A stretch of DNA of 6,550 nucleotides. It comes from Candidatus Hermodarchaeota archaeon (GTDB taxonomy: Archaea > Asgardarchaeota > Hermodarchaeia > Hermodarchaeales > Hermodarchaeaceae). Position 1 is the first letter of the stretch, and each line of letters begins with the position of its first letter. Below are positions 5,045 through 6,550 of the stretch, piece after piece. Both the position numbers and the translations under genes were made by a program. The stretch is from the NCBI GenBank assembly GCA_016840595.1, contig JAEOSA010000111.1, positions 1 through 6,550 of the forward strand, read 5' to 3'. The notes under the pieces were generated by a model, which was not told the origin of the DNA, did no database searches, and was given only the letters and a program-made list of their open reading frames with translations.

Positions 5045-6550
5045 TTAGCTCTGTAGACGGATTTCTTGCGAAGCCGAAATCCAGCGGGGTCCAAGCGTTC
5101 GGTTGAAGAGTGAAATGTAACTAGCTTGATCACTAACCACGGCGACAATTTCACCTTGGTCCACTGCTGTTGGGGCAATGAGAACTTCTTCTCCGTCACG
5201 TGATCCACCATAGAATTTCATATCAGGGTTATCCCAGATCCGGATATTTCCTTGCTGTAGGAGTTTCTTCACACTTGTCCGGTGTTTCTCACCATCAAGA
5301 GTAGTGATAACATGAACCCGGCTTTCGGGTTTGACTTTACTTAGTTCATCAATCGGCACTTCTTCAAAGGAAGGGTACACTAATGTAACTGTCTCATTAA
5401 CACGGCGAAACATTTCCAAAAGATGGTTTTGAATCCCCTCACAGGTAACAATTTGCCAGGTTCGTTCAGTCTCAGCGGGTTGAAGTGTTGACAACGTTTC
5501 CCATAAACCCGTTAGTGTTTGTTCAGTACCACTAGCCTGGTTCCGGAGACGATCAAGGATTGGTTCCGTCTTCGACGAGAAGAGTTGCAATGTATTCACA
5601 GATGTAGTTTCTGCTAATTTTGCTTTAGATGTAATTTCTTTGGCAAGAGTTTGGTATTCGGTTTTCAAAGTTTGTCGCTCTTTGCTCAATGTCCGGCTTA
5701 TCCGTCTCCCCGTTTGTTGTGTCTGAGCAACCAATCCTTCTTCTGCTGTGTCTGTGATTTGTTGTACCGCCGCTAGAATATTGCTACTCCTTTGATTAAT
5801 ATCGGTTAATGCGGTCTCTTCAAATTGTTGCATCACTTCATTCGTATGACGAATATTATCTTGGGTCGCACGAGCCAACCGGGTCTTAATCAAATCAAGG
5901 GATTTCGCATGGCTTTGAAGGCTTTGTTCAATATCCTGACCAAATGCTGTTTTGAGTTTCTCATTGTCTTCATCGATAGCTTGACTTGTATCAGAGATAA
6001 TTTTGCTGAGCTCTCTTTGAGAGCCAGAAAGTGTCGATGTGCTCAACTCAATAAGCTGATTTAAGGTTGCATTTACGCTATTGCTAAGTGTGGATAACTT
6101 CTCTCGTAGCTGGTCTGACAGAGTGTTGGTGTGGGTAGTCAAACTACTCTGTTGAGCCTGAATTATCTCCACACCTTTTGATACGGTTTGATTTTTGGTT
6201 TCTTCTAGCGCCATTTCGATCTGTTCACTTGTGTGAACAGATCCTTCCTTTCCTTCTTCAGCAATTTGTGTCAGTTGATCGATTAATTGAGTTTGAATCA
6301 TATTAAGCTCTTCAACAAAGGATTGAAACACAGAGGAACTCTCTTTTCTAAGTGATGCTTGTTGGTCATCAATAGCCGTTAGCAAATTCACTTTATTCAT
6401 TTCAAACAGTTTACTTGATTCTGTGTTAATCGTTTCACTAGTGCTTCCAATTGCCTCAACCAGTTTGGAAGCAACAGTTTGTAATTGTACAAGCTCCTGC
6501 TGGAGAGTAGACACATAGTCTTCAGTTTCATCCAAAAGTGCAGTAGCAAA
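5045..6550 (-). CDS. Coiled-coil protein with TrmB-like C-terminal domain (5' partial)
   Basis: The frame is open to the right edge of the window and codes sensibly past the TTG at 6535, so the N terminus lies outside; 501 residues are visible. Residues about 1-350 are a long helical region rich in Gln, Ser, Thr and Glu with heptad-like hydrophobic spacing, almost certainly coiled coil. Residues about 362-495 form a globular alpha/beta domain (helix HLLEMFRRVNE, strands VTLVYPSF and RVHVITTL, then GNIRIWDNPD, GGSRDGEEVLIAPT, EIVAVVSDQ and LGPRWI). This pattern resembles the PLD-like effector domain of TrmB-type archaeal regulators, but no HxK catalytic motif is seen, so it is probably a binding rather than an enzymatic domain. 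Full-length relatives often carry an N-terminal winged helix, which would lie in the missing part. No membrane segment is visible. A transcriptional regulator or sensor is likely; the ligand is unknown. Confidence 0.85.
   Translation of the reverse strand, partial: FATALLDETEDYVSTLQQELVQLQTVASKLVEAIGSTSETINTESSKLFEMNKVNLLTAIDDQQASLRKESSSVFQSFVEELNMIQTQLIDQLTQIAEEGKEGSVHTSEQIEMALEETKNQTVSKGVEIIQAQQSSLTTHTNTLSDQLREKLSTLSNSVNATLNQLIELSTSTLSGSQRELSKIISDTSQAIDEDNEKLKTAFGQDIEQSLQSHAKSLDLIKTRLARATQDNIRHTNEVMQQFEETALTDINQRSSNILAAVQQITDTAEEGLVAQTQQTGRRISRTLSKERQTLKTEYQTLAKEITSKAKLAETTSVNTLQLFSSKTEPILDRLRNQASGTEQTLTGLWETLSTLQPAETERTWQIVTCEGIQNHLLEMFRRVNETVTLVYPSFEEVPIDELSKVKPESRVHVITTLDGEKHRTSVKKLLQQGNIRIWDNPDMKFYGGSRDGEEVLIAPTAVDQGEIVAVVSDQASYISLFNRTLGPRWISASQEIRLQS
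6218..6243. repeat. Perfect inverted repeat, 11-bp arms, inside coiled-coil gene
   Basis: GATCTGTTCAC (6218-6228) and GTGAACAGATC (6233-6243) are exact reverse complements around a 4-base spacer TTGT; the match stops at 6217/6244. It lies in the coding sequence for the coiled coil (residues GSVHTSEQIE). It could form a hairpin in RNA or be a dimeric protein-binding site. Function is not shown by the sequence. Confidence 0.85.

Overview
The window looks like chromosomal DNA of an archaeon. The evidence is an archaeal-type RNase HII, a single-OB-fold ssDNA-binding protein of the SOSS-B/crenarchaeal SSB type, an ATP-dependent DNA ligase of the archaeal LigB type, and a long coiled-coil protein whose C-terminal domain resembles the effector domain of TrmB-like archaeal regulators. 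The genes are packed tightly on both strands and use some GTG and TTG starts. The moderate GC, the TrmB-like coiled-coil protein and the lysine/glutamate-rich helical protein remind me of Asgard archaea (Thorarchaeota or Lokiarchaeota-like). That lineage is an inference and was not tested.

Layout from left to right. (1) The 3' part of a + strand gene (1-1032, start outside the window) encodes an unrecognised globular N-terminal region followed by a very long charged helix; it carries a perfect 66-bp tandem duplication. (2) A convergent RNase HII gene (1052-1717, -) lies 19 bp away. (3) A small unrecognised + strand gene (1804-2088) runs divergently from RNase HII and overlaps, tail to tail, the end of (4) a DedA/VTT-family membrane protein gene (1976-2821, -). 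(5) Upstream of DedA on the same strand is the OB-fold ssDNA-binding protein gene (2865-3221, -), which probably forms a two-gene operon with it. (6) Divergent from that is the ATP-dependent DNA ligase gene (3307-5028, +), across a short intergenic region with a symmetric TATA-like element. (7) Convergent with the ligase, 16 bp away, is a coiled-coil protein gene whose 5' end lies beyond the right edge (5045-6550, -). No stretch over 300 bases lacks a gene, and I saw no rRNA, tRNA, CRISPR array or transposon.

Three of the seven genes act on DNA ends, single strands or embedded ribonucleotides: RNase HII, the SSB-like protein and the ligase. They could work together in Okazaki-fragment maturation or ribonucleotide excision repair. 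The shared promoter region of the SSB-like and ligase genes makes joint expression plausible. I see no obvious new defence or mobile system. The least explained items are the helical protein at the left edge, the small gene antisense to the DedA tail, and the coiled-coil putative sensor at the right edge, which also contains a perfect inverted repeat inside its coding sequence.
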